The notes under the pieces were generated by a model that worked only from the letters and a program-made list of their open reading frames with translations, was not told the origin of the DNA and did no database searches. A DNA stretch of 64,000 bases from Vibrio sinaloensis (GTDB lineage Bacteria; Pseudomonadota; Gammaproteobacteria; Enterobacterales; Vibrionaceae): positions 1,364,001 through 1,428,000 of the forward strand of contig NZ_CP096199.1 of the NCBI RefSeq assembly GCF_023195835.1, read 5' to 3'. Position 1 is the stretch's first letter. Each line of letters opens with the position of its first letter. Made by a program: the position numbers and the translations under genes. Positions 27,723-37,158 of the stretch are shown piece by piece.

Positions 27723-28727
27723 ATGTTTGCTAAAATAGTAGCTACCAGATTACAGGCATTTGTTTTTACTTTGCTGCTGGTACATAGTGTTACATTTACT
27801 AATAATGCGTTTGCTACTCAATTAAACGATTCTGAAAGCCGCTTTTTCTCCCTCAAAGAGGTTCAGCTTTCTAGGAGCAAGGAATTGGCTCCGTTGGGTT
27901 TTATATCTTCAAGCGATGGAGTGCCACTGGCTTTTCGAAATTACCACTCGGTAAATCCTAAAGCTATCCTGATTTTCTATCACGGCGCAGGTGCACATAG
28001 TGGGCTTCTATATAATCATCTAGGGGTAGGGTTGAGAGACGAGTTTCAAATGACGGTATACATGCCCGATATTAGGGGGCATGGCAGCTCTGGTGGCGCG
28101 AGAGGGGATGCACCCAGTGAAAACCAAGTTTGGCATGATATTACAATGATGATTGATTATATTAGGACTTTTCATCCGACTACACCTATTTTCTTAGGTG
28201 GTCATTCAGCCGGTGCGGGACTGATATTGAACTACTCGAACTGGGAGCAGCGGCACACCGTCGCTGGTTATGTTCTTGTCGCACCATATTTAGGCTTTCG
28301 CTCAAAAACAAGCCTAGAACCTGACGATGAAGACTATCGTTTTTCAGAGGTGAATGTAGCAAAATTTGTAGTTAACTCAATAACTAAAGGTCTATTCTTT
28401 AGCCATTCAAAGGCTGTGGAGTTTAACTTCCCAAAAGACATACTCGAGAAAAACCCAGAAATAGTAACTTTTAATACAGTGACTATGTCCAACGCCATAA
28501 CTCCAAGTTCACCTAGCCTCCAACTGCATCAGTTGAAACGATTTGGGCTTTGGATTGGCTCCAAAGACGAAGCCTTTGACTCTGAAAAAGTCATGGAATT
28601 TGCTGAAAACAATAGACAAAAGCATGCAGATGCGGAAATTAATGTTCTTGATGGGGAAACGCATTTTTCTATAATTCTCAGATCTGCAGATGTCATTGGT
28701 TCATGGATCTTACACAAAGTTCAGTAG
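27723..28727 (+). CDS. Exported alpha/beta hydrolase (monoglyceride-lipase-like)
   Basis: 334 residues; GGAGAG precedes the ATG. A signal peptide covers about residues 1-34 (LQAFVFTLLLVHSVTFTNNA). The oxyanion segment is ILIFYHGAGAHSG, the nucleophile elbow GGHSAGAG, the acid GSKDEAFD and the base GETHFSII. The fold resembles serine aminopeptidase S33/lysophospholipase enzymes that act on lipid esters; the substrate is unknown. It acts in the periplasm or outside. It has no operon partner; a beta-lactamase-fold gene follows after 184 bases. Confidence 0.85.
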   Translation: MFAKIVATRLQAFVFTLLLVHSVTFTNNAFATQLNDSESRFFSLKEVQLSRSKELAPLGFISSSDGVPLAFRNYHSVNPKAILIFYHGAGAHSGLLYNHLGVGLRDEFQMTVYMPDIRGHGSSGGARGDAPSENQVWHDITMMIDYIRTFHPTTPIFLGGHSAGAGLILNYSNWEQRHTVAGYVLVAPYLGFRSKTSLEPDDEDYRFSEVNVAKFVVNSITKGLFFSHSKAVEFNFPKDILEKNPEIVTFNTVTMSNAITPSSPSLQLHQLKRFGLWIGSKDEAFDSEKVMEFAENNRQKHADAEINVLDGETHFSIILRSADVIGSWILHKVQ

Positions 28728-28911
28728 AACTAGTGTTTTAGGTATTTAGTGAGGCAACTCATTTCTATTGCTGGAACCAATTAGCAATGGGAACAATTAC
28801 TTAGTCAAGCTTTCAATGTTCTTTGATGATGGTGCTATGTAGAAATATATAGTACTTAGTCTGTAAAGATGAGTTTGGTCTCTAAATAAATATTATCTCG
28901 AGATAATTGAT

Positions 28912-30057
28912 GTGCGTACTCTAGCTACTTTTCTGCTTTTTGTTCCATTTACTGTGCTGTCTGATTCTATACAGGAAACTATTGACTCTTTTTACAATGA
29001 GCAGTTGGTTCCGGGGGTCTCTGTGGCATGGGCTCAATACGGTCACCACATTGAAACTCGTGTTTCAGGAATGGCAGATATTGAACGGAATATTACAATA
29101 AAGGCTGATAGCCGAATGTTATCAGCTAGTATTGGGAAAACTTTTATTTCAGCTGCCTTATTGAAAGCGTTTTGTGAAAATGATATCTCGCTAGATACAC
29201 CTGTTAGTCAATGGTTGGGCCATTTAAAATGGTTTTCTCAACTACCAAACGGTGCAATGATTACGTTAAGAAATATTCTTAATCACACATCTGGTTTAGC
29301 TGATCATGTTCACTTGCCTGAATTTAGACAGCGTTTTACCGAACTGTCGAAAACGGGTTCATCCATGAATACAGAAGAGCTTGTTGCTTTTGTGCTTAAC
29401 AAGGAGCCAGTTTTTTCACCTGGTGAGGGGTGGTCCTACTCTGATACAGGATATTTACTTGCTGGTCTGATACTAGAAATGGAGTTTAACAAACCTTGGA
29501 CAGAAACTATCCAAGACTTTTTTATCTTTCCTCAAAAACTGCACATGACCGAACCTTCAAACAAGCGATTTCTGTCCGGCTTGGCTGTTGGTTATACTTC
29601 GTCAGCTAATTCTTTTGGCTTACCTGATAGAACTATGGACCTTTCAGGTTATTTGGTCTGGAATCCTGCAATCGAAGGGGCTGGCGGAGGTTGGGTTACA
29701 ACACCGACAGATCTTGTACGTTGGGGGCGTGATCTATGGTCTGGTAGATTGCTCTCGAAGAGTTGTATGAAAGAAATGCTTATGGGCGTTAGAGTTTCTG
29801 AGGGTATGGATACTCTGTATGGTTTAGGAGTTAATATAGAGGCATCTTCGCGTTATGGAAAGAGCCTACACCATTTAGGCTGGATTCCAGGTTATGTATC
29901 ATCCCTACGCTACTTCCCTGATATTGACCTAACGTTAGCAATACAGGTGAATACGGATGTCGACATGATTGGTCCAGAAGGCAGTTTCTCCAATATTGAA
30001 AAGCAAATTATTCATGATCTATTTTCAGACTTAGATATCAAAGCTGTGCCGCATTGA
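28912..30057 (+). CDS. Class C beta-lactamase-fold serine hydrolase
   Basis: 381 residues from GTG 28912, the only start before the signal peptide (TLATFLLFVPFTVLSD); the ribosome site is weak. SIGK (in ASIGKTFISAAL) is the SxxK motif, YSDTGY replaces YxN, and HHLGWIPGY occupies the KTG position. Such proteins are D-aminopeptidases, esterases or penicillin-binding-like enzymes, so resistance should not be assumed. It is exported to the periplasm. Confidence 0.85.
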   Translation: MRTLATFLLFVPFTVLSDSIQETIDSFYNEQLVPGVSVAWAQYGHHIETRVSGMADIERNITIKADSRMLSASIGKTFISAALLKAFCENDISLDTPVSQWLGHLKWFSQLPNGAMITLRNILNHTSGLADHVHLPEFRQRFTELSKTGSSMNTEELVAFVLNKEPVFSPGEGWSYSDTGYLLAGLILEMEFNKPWTETIQDFFIFPQKLHMTEPSNKRFLSGLAVGYTSSANSFGLPDRTMDLSGYLVWNPAIEGAGGGWVTTPTDLVRWGRDLWSGRLLSKSCMKEMLMGVRVSEGMDTLYGLGVNIEASSRYGKSLHHLGWIPGYVSSLRYFPDIDLTLAIQVNTDVDMIGPEGSFSNIEKQIIHDLFSDLDIKAVPH

Positions 30058-30345
30058 TTAAGTCTCATTGGATTTACTATGTTCTCAGACATCGAGCAGC
30101 AGTTTTTCCATTTCTGGTTTGTTTCTGGTAACGTTCCACTAAATTGCGACGGCTTCCGGTGATGGGCTGATGTCACTAGGTGCAATCCATAGCTTCTTGA
30201 TTTAGTTTAATCTCTTTAAGCAAGTGAGCTTGGACTTTTTAACTATCATATATGGCTCAGTCAAATGGCTTACAAGCGTAAAAGTACAATTGACCATTTA
30301 GTATAATTCTAACTCACGAAAAATACGTTGAGAGGCTAGTAGTGT

Positions 30346-31314
30346 TTATTCACCTGTGAGGGAGCGGTTAATATTTTTTTTTCGAAACTCACTCGGAGAC
30401 TGGCCAAAATAACGAACAAAGGCTCTTTGCATGTTTTCTTCTCGCTTATACCCGCAACGGTAAGCGATATATGAAATAGTTTGTTTGGAATCACGAATGA
30501 GCGCGGCGGCGGTCTCTATACGAACTTTATCTACAAGTTTTTTAGGCGTGAGTGAAAACTCAGCTTTACATCGTCTAGTGAAATTGCGAGAACTCATAGC
30601 CATGAACGAAGACAGGTGGTCTGTACTCAGTTCTTTGTCAATATTTTCCTGTATCCACTGTAGCAGATCTTCCCACTTTGAGTTGCTGCATTCAAACTGC
30701 ATCTTTAGATAGAATGAGAGTTGAGAATCGGATTGTTTACGCCTATTGGGTAACACCATCGCCATTGCTACGTGTTGCGTGAGTTCTCTACAGGTTTTTA
30801 TTTCTAGAATGTCTAGCGCCATATCGATAGCTGTACTTATGCCGGCAGAGGACCAAATTTTGTTGTCTTGAACATACGGTGCTTTCTGATTGAGGGTAAT
30901 GTTTGGATACATACGACGTATGTCATCAAGATAGAACCAGTGTGTTGTTGCTGAAAAGCTCTCACGGGGTAGTGCATTTCCGAGAGTGAACAACCCAGTA
31001 CAAACAGTACAGATACTTTCTACCTGATGGTAAGCTTGTTGAATGAACTTGGAAACTCGTGAGCTATTAGGTTTTCTGATGTCTAAGCTATTGATTAAAA
31101 AGACAAAATCGTCAGGTTCAAGTTTGATTTCACTAATGGCAGTAGATTGAACATATACACCTGAGTTCGATTTTACTAAGCCTCCGTGTTCACTAACGTA
31201 CACTAGTTCGAACAAGGCTTTGTCTTCAATAATATTTGCGATCGAAAAAACATCCGCCGGTCCGGATAAGTCCATTAACTGAAAGTTATATGAGCAATAG
31301 AAAATTAATCTCAT
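30346..31314 (-). CDS. GlxA-type AraC regulator (copy 2)
   Basis: 322 residues. The N-terminal 200 residues are of the DJ-1/PfpI type (IFYCSYNFQLMDLSGPADVF), with CTVCTGLFTLGNA at the nucleophile elbow. The C-terminus is an AraC HTH pair (STDHLSSFMAMSSRNFTRRC, then YIAYRCGYKREENMQRAFVR). Its HTH closely resembles that of the protein at 19379, so the two are probably paralogs with related sites. It converges on the beta-lactamase-fold gene across a 288-base gap and is divergent from the CatB-type gene. Confidence 0.87.
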   Translation of the reverse strand: MRLIFYCSYNFQLMDLSGPADVFSIANIIEDKALFELVYVSEHGGLVKSNSGVYVQSTAISEIKLEPDDFVFLINSLDIRKPNSSRVSKFIQQAYHQVESICTVCTGLFTLGNALPRESFSATTHWFYLDDIRRMYPNITLNQKAPYVQDNKIWSSAGISTAIDMALDILEIKTCRELTQHVAMAMVLPNRRKQSDSQLSFYLKMQFECSNSKWEDLLQWIQENIDKELSTDHLSSFMAMSSRNFTRRCKAEFSLTPKKLVDKVRIETAAALIRDSKQTISYIAYRCGYKREENMQRAFVRYFGQSPSEFRKKNINRSLTGE

Positions 31315-31788
31315 AGTCGGTCACACGTTTGAACTTTTTGATTAACATTAATAATAACTTTATCATTATGACTTTGCACGAAAATTCTAGTTTAGACAGT
31401 TTTGCAGCTAAAAAGGACAACATAAATGTTTCACATTGAGCTTTTAACGTTCAGCGGCGAAGATAGTGTGTTAATTCGAAGCATGTTCAATTATCAAACG
31501 CATGAAATTATTAGGCCGTACTTTAGCTAATTGACCAATCTTACTTTCAGGGCTTGCCTGTGTTTTAAGCAGACTTTTCTTGAACTTCGAGTCATTTGTG
31601 ACTAGCAGATTATGAATCTGCAGCGCGAAAGGGACTATACAGAGAAACTACGTTGTGAATATATAACTGCGTTTAGTTATACATTTGTTTAGACGAATAA
31701 ATGACTTTTCATCGCAGCGTGTACTTCTCATGCTGAATGAAATAGAACCATTAATAATATTGATATAAATAAACTTAGGGCTACTTTT
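31315..31788. other. 474-base AT-rich gap between divergent genes
   Basis: The gap lies between the GlxA-type regulator and the CatB-type acetyltransferase. It holds no recognisable gene or repeat. Both promoters must be here. Confidence 0.45.
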
Positions 31789-32448
31789 ATGGAATCACAA
31801 GTTATTTTTCCAATAGATGGCATTAAAAATACAGTTTTTCTCAAGCCTCTCATAGCAAGAAGCAATGTGAAGAATGTACATGCTGGTGATTATAGTTATT
31901 TCAGTGACTTTGAAGACCCGACAGATTTTCTAAACAAGAATGTGCTATATAATTTTGGGCTTTCTGGTAGTTCTTTATTTATTGGCAAATTTTGTGCGTT
32001 AGCCAGTGGAGTTCGTTTCATCATGCCTGACGCAAATCATTCGATTTCAGGAGTTACTACTTTTCCTTTTGCAATCTTCGGACAAAAGTGGCGAAATGCT
32101 CTTCCTTTGTCATGTTACCCTTTTAAGCAATACAAAGACACAGTGATCGGGAATGATGTGTGGTTGGGTTATGACGTCACAGTTATGCCAGGCGTAACTA
32201 TCGGGGATGGTTCTATTGTTGGCTCAAAGTCTGTAGTAGCAATAGACATTCCGCCATATAGTGTCGCTGTCGGCAATCCTGCAAAAGTGGTCAAAAGAAG
32301 GTTTGACGAAAAAGAACGAGATGCACTTCTTAAACTTTCGTGGTGGGACTGGGAAGTGAGTATAATTGAACAAGCAATTCCAACTCTAGTCGAAGGCGAT
32401 ATCTCTGGACTTCTAGCCTTTGCAAAGCAAAAAGGCTTATTAAAATAG
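31789..32448 (+). CDS. CatB/Vat-type xenobiotic acetyltransferase
   Basis: 219 residues. The hexapeptide repeats of a left-handed beta-helix are clear ([53 protein letters not shown]). The active-site histidine is in [10 protein letters not shown], followed by a loop and the C-terminal [16 protein letters not shown], as in CatB chloramphenicol and Vat streptogramin acetyltransferases. These enzymes acetylate drug hydroxyls in trimers. Its actual substrate and any resistance effect are unproven. No attC site was seen next to it, so it is not an obvious integron cassette. Confidence 0.85.
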   Translation: MESQVIFPIDGIKNTVFLKPLIARSNVKNVHAGDYSYFSDFEDPTDFLNKNVLYNFGLSGSSLFIGKFCALASGVRFIMPDANHSISGVTTFPFAIFGQKWRNALPLSCYPFKQYKDTVIGNDVWLGYDVTVMPGVTIGDGSIVGSKSVVAIDIPPYSVAVGNPAKVVKRRFDEKERDALLKLSWWDWEVSIIEQAIPTLVEGDISGLLAFAKQKGLLK

Positions 32449-32656
32449 CTTAAGCTTCAGAGTGATTCTTATCTATTAAACATACTTAAAAATGATCCTG
32501 AAAGTTGTAGTTGGCTGGATTTGCGTACTTTCTGTCATGATTTAATTTGGCAAGCAGTGTTTAATTAGTTCGTTATCAGGTCCACGCGTATGTTTTAAAA
32601 GGCTTCTTGAGCGTGTTGACAGATACGAGGAAAGTGGAATCGAGGAGAACTCTGAC

Positions 32657-33634
32657 ATGTCAAAAAGAAACATAGGGGTGGCACTTGCTGTGCTATCTAG
32701 CTCATTTACTCACGCCGGTTTGTCAGGTTCTGGGGGGCTAAGTGGTGAGCTGTCGATAAGTAGCGCTTATATCTCTTCAAGCTCCAATCTGCACACTGAT
32801 AATGATGCTACTCTAAGCAATATTAATCAAAAGGCTAAAAGTGAAAGTAGTTTTCAAGCTTTTCCTTTAGGGCTGGTAGCCGTTACTTTTGGAGCGGGAT
32901 TGGATAAACAAGTCTACCTCGGGACATCTCGTGATGATGTAGCTGTAGGGAACTTGGCCATGGAATTTGGCTTTAAAAAGCAACTTAGCAACTCTACTGT
33001 AATTGACATTTCTTATCTCCCAACTACGGTGCCTAGTGAAACCTGGGCGGATCCTTTTTTGCTGCATTCGTCACGTACGGTTACCGAACAAAAAGGAGTA
33101 GCATATAGACTCAAGATATCTAATATTGCTGGATCCAGCTTTTCCATAGATACAGCAATTTCGGAACAAGAGCTCGATGATGAGCGTTCCGGTATAGATT
33201 CTGGGTATGACCCTGCTCTCCTAAACCGCAACTCTGATAGCTTATACATAAAAAGCAGCTTCCGCATATATTTTAATCGAGGGGCGTATTTGAGTCCGTC
33301 TGTAATTTACACCGACTCGGATGCTCAAGGAGTGGCAAATAGCAATAGCTCTGTAGCAGGCGAGCTTTCTTTATTCCAATTGTATGGTCGTCATAAGCTT
33401 GCCCTAACAATGGGCTACACGGATAGAAGTTATGATGCGGTACATCCGGTTTACAGTTTGGTGCGTAATGATACTGACCTTAGGTTTTTTGTTGCTCACG
33501 AGTATCAGCGGTTTATGGGATGGAATAATCTATCCTTTGTTTCTTTCGCAGGTTATGGAGAGACTGACTCGAATATTCAGTTTTACGATAGCGCGCAGCT
33601 TTTAGTGTCAGGTGGAGTTAGCTTAAGGTTTTAA
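32657..33634 (+). CDS. DUF2860-like outer-membrane protein
   Basis: 325 residues with a signal peptide (MSKRNIGVALAVLSSSFTHA). The mature protein is rich in beta-strands and Gly/Ser (SGGLSGELSISSAYISSSSN), and ends VSGGVSLRF with an aromatic final residue as in outer-membrane barrels. The pattern matches the DUF2860 family found in Vibrio, of unknown function. GAGGAGA precedes the ATG by a few bases, and a terminator follows at 33689. Confidence 0.75.
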   Translation: MSKRNIGVALAVLSSSFTHAGLSGSGGLSGELSISSAYISSSSNLHTDNDATLSNINQKAKSESSFQAFPLGLVAVTFGAGLDKQVYLGTSRDDVAVGNLAMEFGFKKQLSNSTVIDISYLPTTVPSETWADPFLLHSSRTVTEQKGVAYRLKISNIAGSSFSIDTAISEQELDDERSGIDSGYDPALLNRNSDSLYIKSSFRIYFNRGAYLSPSVIYTDSDAQGVANSNSSVAGELSLFQLYGRHKLALTMGYTDRSYDAVHPVYSLVRNDTDLRFFVAHEYQRFMGWNNLSFVSFAGYGETDSNIQFYDSAQLLVSGGVSLRF

Positions 33635-33688
33635 TTTTGCTAGTACTGCTATCCCATAGGTTCCTCTGGTTAGTTTTTTGTTCCTGCA

Positions 33689-33724
33689 AGCCTCTGAGTA
33701 AGTCTTCACTAGAGGCTTTTTTAT
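33689..33724 (+). terminator. Rho-independent terminator after the DUF2860 gene
   Basis: AGCCTCT and AGAGGCT form a 7-bp stem around 15 bases, followed by a T-rich run. It is 55 bases after the stop. Confidence 0.75.
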
Positions 33725-33798
33725 ATGCGACCTTTGGGCTATCCAATTGATTTGGCGAAATTCGAACACATGCATATTAGCGAACAATGAAGGTGGTT

Positions 33799-34365
33799 AT
33801 GTTGATTAGAGGAAGTTTGGTGAGTATCAGAATTGTTAAGGAAAGAGATCTAGATAAGCTTTACAGCTTGTCGTTTGATTATGAAGATCCTGGTGATTTT
33901 CTACCGCTTAATTTTATTTCTGAAACGGATTATATAAAAGAATTTAGACAAACAGGTTTTTGGAAAGACAATTGTGGTAAGTTGATTATCGAGGATAGCT
34001 CAGGGGAAGTTGTTGGCGAAATAGGTTGTTTTAAAACCACACACTATGTAGATGGAAGAGAAGTCTATTATCGAATTTTTAGTGGTTATAGAAACAAGGG
34101 TTATGCATCTGAAGCTCTTAGGCTTTTTATTAGACTGTTTTTTGAATCAAGTTCTATGAATCGTCTTCAAGCCGTTATTGTTGACGGCAATGAAGTGTCT
34201 GAATATTTGATAAAGAAACAGTGTTTTAGATACGAGGGCACGATGAAAGAAGCTCGTTACATCAGTGGAAAACTTACTGATTTAAAACTATTTTCGCTAG
34301 TTCGTCGTGAGTGGCAAAGCCCAGGCTGTAACGAGGGTTGGTCCCATCAAAAATCATCCGAGTGA
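33799..34365 (+). CDS. GNAT-family acetyltransferase (RimJ-like)
   Basis: 188 residues from ATG 33799, chosen because AAGG lies five bases before it; ATG 33787 has nothing. Features: residues 5-15 (GSLVSIRIVKERDLDKL), LIIEDSSGEVVGEIGCF (beta-4), RIFSGYRNKGYASEALRLFI (acetyl-CoA loop) and CFRYEGTMKEARY near the end. RimJ/RimL-type enzymes acetylate protein N-termini or small amines; the acceptor here is unknown. It starts the accessory island. Confidence 0.85.
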   Translation: MLIRGSLVSIRIVKERDLDKLYSLSFDYEDPGDFLPLNFISETDYIKEFRQTGFWKDNCGKLIIEDSSGEVVGEIGCFKTTHYVDGREVYYRIFSGYRNKGYASEALRLFIRLFFESSSMNRLQAVIVDGNEVSEYLIKKQCFRYEGTMKEARYISGKLTDLKLFSLVRREWQSPGCNEGWSHQKSSE

Positions 34366-34540
34366 GTTTATAACAGAGTATTCCCGCTATTCGGCAAAAT
34401 CTTGTTGCTTAGTTCATCCTCATGTGGCTTGGCTGATTGGTTATCAGTTGAGCAAGTATGAAAATGCGAGAGCATTGGAGGATCAAAGACGTCAGTTTGT
34501 TGTCTAACAAGTGTTATGTTCTTGGAGGTTTATAAAAACC

Positions 34541-34891
34541 ATGCTATCAGCACTTTCGCTGGGTGGCCCGTTGTGGTTTGCATGGGTAGCAACCTCCCAA
34601 ATCAATAAATGCTTTAAATTATCTGAAGATTACTCGTATAAAGCTTCAGTCGCCCGTGCATACACAGGCTTTCAAGAAGAATCTAAACTCTATGAAGATG
34701 AAGTGAGTCAAGCTGTTTTTGAGCGCACCATATTAGCTTTTGGTGCTCCGCCTCTACGATTGATTGATGGTGCTGAACACAATAGTCCTGTACATGAGGG
34801 TTTAAGTACCGCCGCTAACTCGGGCTTGTTCAGTTGGTTCAGTAAAAAACGAAACACCCAATCAGATAAGTCTAAAGAAAGCGCAGCGTAA
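34541..34891 (+). pseudogene. Truncated tail of a membrane-associated protein
   Basis: The frame reads MLSALSLGGPLWFAWVATSQ, then NKCFKLSEDYSYKASVARAY and FGAPPLRLI. The SEDYSYKASVA...F motif resembles the C-terminal region of longer membrane-coiled-coil proteins, of which only the last 115 residues remain here. GGAGG lies 12 bases upstream, so it could still be translated. It precedes the 448-residue coiled-coil gene, whose C-terminus has a similar helical pattern. I cannot name the family. Confidence 0.5.
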
Positions 34892-34920
34892 TCGACTTTA
34901 TGTATGGATAATTATATACG

Positions 34921-34952
34921 GCCCTAGCTCATGTCGTGAGCTAGGGCTTTCT
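34921..34952 (+). terminator. Strong terminator before the coiled-coil gene
   Basis: GCCCTAGCTC (34921-34930) and GAGCTAGGGC (34938-34947) are a perfect 10-bp stem with TTTCTTTT after it. It lies 29 bases after the truncated gene. Confidence 0.85.
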
Positions 34953-35058
34953 TTTGAACTTAAACGTTTTCATACAGTTATAAACGTCACTAGAATACAT
35001 ATCCTAAGTGTATGGTTGGATATGCAAAATAGGCAAACCTATATGGTGGAAACGCACG

Positions 35059-36405
35059 ATGAACGAAATTTTTGATGAGTATGAAGCTTTACTGAAAACT
35101 ACAAATAGGATTCAGTATGGGTTATCTTGGACAACGAGCTTAAGTAAGGCCAATTTTTTGGGGAACTCAAAATTACTTAACTTAATTAGTTCAAACTCCA
35201 GCTCTTCTCTTGAAAACTCTTATCAACTAAAAGCAAAACCAATCCCTTTAAGACTTGAACACTCTAGTTTCGTATCTACGGTCGAGATACAGCTAAAAGT
35301 TTTCTTGAGTAAGAAGCTGGTTGTAACGTATGAAACGGTGTCAGGAGAAGTTAAGTCTGTTGAACAAAAAGTTAGCACCGATGCTGGTTCAACAACGATT
35401 GTTGTCAACAACTTCATTAAATCTATCAGCTTTTCATCGCCAGATGGCGAACTCATCATTAAAGGAATACAGATATATTCCTTCAAAGATTTGAACCTCC
35501 CACAAAAGCATAGATACAAGTTAACTAATCAAATTAAATCACTACAAGTCGCTAGTGCTCGAATTAAGAATTTAGGTTCAGCCATCTCACGCAATTTGAC
35601 CCAGTTGGAACAAAAATCGACCGATTTAGATCAGGCGCAAGAAGATTGGAAAACAACTCTGGCCGATTTAACCGAAGATGAAAAAATCCTTAAAGAAAGG
35701 ATTAAACAGCTTGAAAAAGACTGTCGTGCTGAGGAAATCGCATATGAAAAAGCTGAAGCAGAAACACAATCGATTACTGAGGAGCTAAAAGACTCAAAGG
35801 CGGCACTACTTGCTGCCAGAGAAGAGACTGACACTTTATCCCAAAGCAAAGCCGATTATGAGAATGAGATAAAGAACTTGAAAATGCAATATGCTGATCA
35901 AAAAGCGACTCTAAGAGAGTTAGAAAAAGACATTGATGTTTTTAGTGAGGATCTGAAGGACTATACCAAAGAGACGCGATTGCAAACTTTCTTTTATGGT
36001 GGCTTAGCATTTTCAATGATCTGTATTATCGTAGTTGTTACTGTCTCTGTACTCAGCCGTTCAACGGAGTTGATTAGTTTATTCGACAAAGGAAAAATTG
36101 AAAGTGTCATAGATGTAATATTGAGTCGCATCCCCTTTACCTTGGCTGTTCTGGCGATTTTAACCCTGTGTGGTGAAGGTTTAAGGAGGTGTGTAAACAG
36201 ACTTATTGATATCCACGACCAACGGCTTTCCTTTTATAGAATCTCGATAGCTGCACGAGATATTACAGATGTGTCGTACGAGAGTGTTGAAGTTAGTCGA
36301 GACGAGTTAGTAAAAACCCGACTAGAAACAAAGATGAAACTCCTCAGACTGCATATGCAAAAAGATTTAGCGCGTAACAACGAAGAAACTAAAGCAATCC
36401 AATAA
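35059..36405 (+). CDS. Coiled-coil membrane protein of unknown function
   Basis: 448 residues from ATG 35059, which has GGTGGA upstream. Residues 1-165 look like a beta-rich soluble domain. Residues about 175-306 are a long charged coiled coil (LKERIKQLEKDCRAEEIAYE). Membrane spans lie at about 311-333 (FFYGGLAFSMICIIVVVTVS) and 358-376, followed by a 70-residue cytosolic tail. No enzyme motif was seen. Such membrane-anchored coiled-coil proteins occur in accessory islands, sometimes as part of phage-defence systems, but nothing here proves that role. A perfect terminator precedes it and prophage debris follows it. Confidence 0.65.
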   Translation: MNEIFDEYEALLKTTNRIQYGLSWTTSLSKANFLGNSKLLNLISSNSSSSLENSYQLKAKPIPLRLEHSSFVSTVEIQLKVFLSKKLVVTYETVSGEVKSVEQKVSTDAGSTTIVVNNFIKSISFSSPDGELIIKGIQIYSFKDLNLPQKHRYKLTNQIKSLQVASARIKNLGSAISRNLTQLEQKSTDLDQAQEDWKTTLADLTEDEKILKERIKQLEKDCRAEEIAYEKAEAETQSITEELKDSKAALLAAREETDTLSQSKADYENEIKNLKMQYADQKATLRELEKDIDVFSEDLKDYTKETRLQTFFYGGLAFSMICIIVVVTVSVLSRSTELISLFDKGKIESVIDVILSRIPFTLAVLAILTLCGEGLRRCVNRLIDIHDQRLSFYRISIAARDITDVSYESVEVSRDELVKTRLETKMKLLRLHMQKDLARNNEETKAIQ

Positions 36406-36440
36406 CCAACGTTAATCTCACCTCAACTCTCAAAACCGTA

Positions 36441-36474
36441 ATCTGGCATTCAAACCACCACTTGGATGCCAGAT
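36441..36474. repeat. 13-bp inverted repeat with one mismatch
   Basis: ATCTGGCATTCAA (36441-36453) and TTGGATGCCAGAT (36462-36474) pair except at one position. It lies between the coiled-coil gene and the Mu gpI remnant, without a T-tract. Confidence 0.5.
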
Positions 36475-36803
36475 ATGACCATCAAAACTTACCTATCACT
36501 TTGGTTTGAACTGCCTGCAGGAAAACTGTCTGAAAAACTCAAGCTTTGCCAGCTGGCCCAATGACGGGGAACGATGGCCGCCAATTTAACAACGACAACC
36601 CCACTGCCGTTCTAGAGCACTTCAAAAACAAAAAGCGCCAAATCCCTCTCGATATCGAACACGCCACTGAACTCAAAGGCCCGAAAGGCGAGCCTGCGCC
36701 GGAACAAGACTGGTGCAGCGAAAACTACAAATACATCAGCCCTGCGTTCCTGCATTAACAAGCACGGACAGATCATAGGCATTAGTAGTGTCGGCCTTAC
36801 CAT
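36475..36803 (+). pseudogene. Mu-like phage protease/scaffold (gpI) remnant
   Basis: From ATG 36475 the frame reads MTIKTYLSLWFELPAG, like the start of gpI. After a frameshift it reads LPAGPMTGNDGRQFNNDNPT and EHATELKGPKGEPAPEQDW, both typical of gpI. The middle segment is missing, since the next residues are NYKYISPAFL. A second frameshift then gives NKHGQIIGISSVGLT, the usual gpI continuation. Frameshifts and a deletion show a dead fragment. No other Mu genes were seen nearby. Confidence 0.8.
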
Positions 36804-37131
36804 TTACTATCAGGGCAAGTCTTGCCTTTTGCTTGGCAAAGTTTCCTATACTTGAAGTCATCCATTAATTACTAATTTAATAATATAACTGACGCGGTTT
36901 TGTCCAGAACCGTTACAGTTGGCACTTCGTAACTCAGAAATGCCCCATTCCTAGTTAGGGAGCAAGCAAAAACTACTGGTTACAAACCCAGCCTTTGCCG
37001 TTTCTATGTATCCGCAAGTGTGTTCCATCTTTCGCGCCAGTATGTGAGGCTCTGGATCTGTTAACTATCTGATTGAACCCCACTATTGGAGATGTTAGCT
37101 TTAGAGTCATTAGGGAATATATGGAATAAGA
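36804..37131. other. 328-base gap before the AAA gene
   Basis: No gene was recognised. The right end holds the GTTAGGC core site and the promoter of the AAA gene. No attC-like hairpin could be recognised upstream of the core, so a previous cassette is not evident. Confidence 0.4.
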
Positions 37132-37142
37132 TGTTAGGCATC
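37132..37142. repeat. attC-type core, left side of the AAA unit
   Basis: TGTTAGGCATC here is the exact reverse complement of GATGCCTAACA at 39565-39575. GTTAGGC fits the integron core GTTRRRY, and GCCTAAC fits its inverse RYYYAAC. In an integrated cassette the TTRRRY half lies at the left and the RYYYAAC half near the right, as seen here. Confidence 0.5.
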
Positions 37143-37158
37143 ATCAAAAAGGACATAC

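Noticed and set aside
32449..32656. Possible attC site after the CatB-type gene
   Set aside because: No GTTRRRY/RYYYAAC pair and no paired stems could be found.
34307..34507. Open frame of 66 codons after the GNAT gene
   Set aside because: It overlaps the GNAT end in another frame, and its sequence resembles no family.
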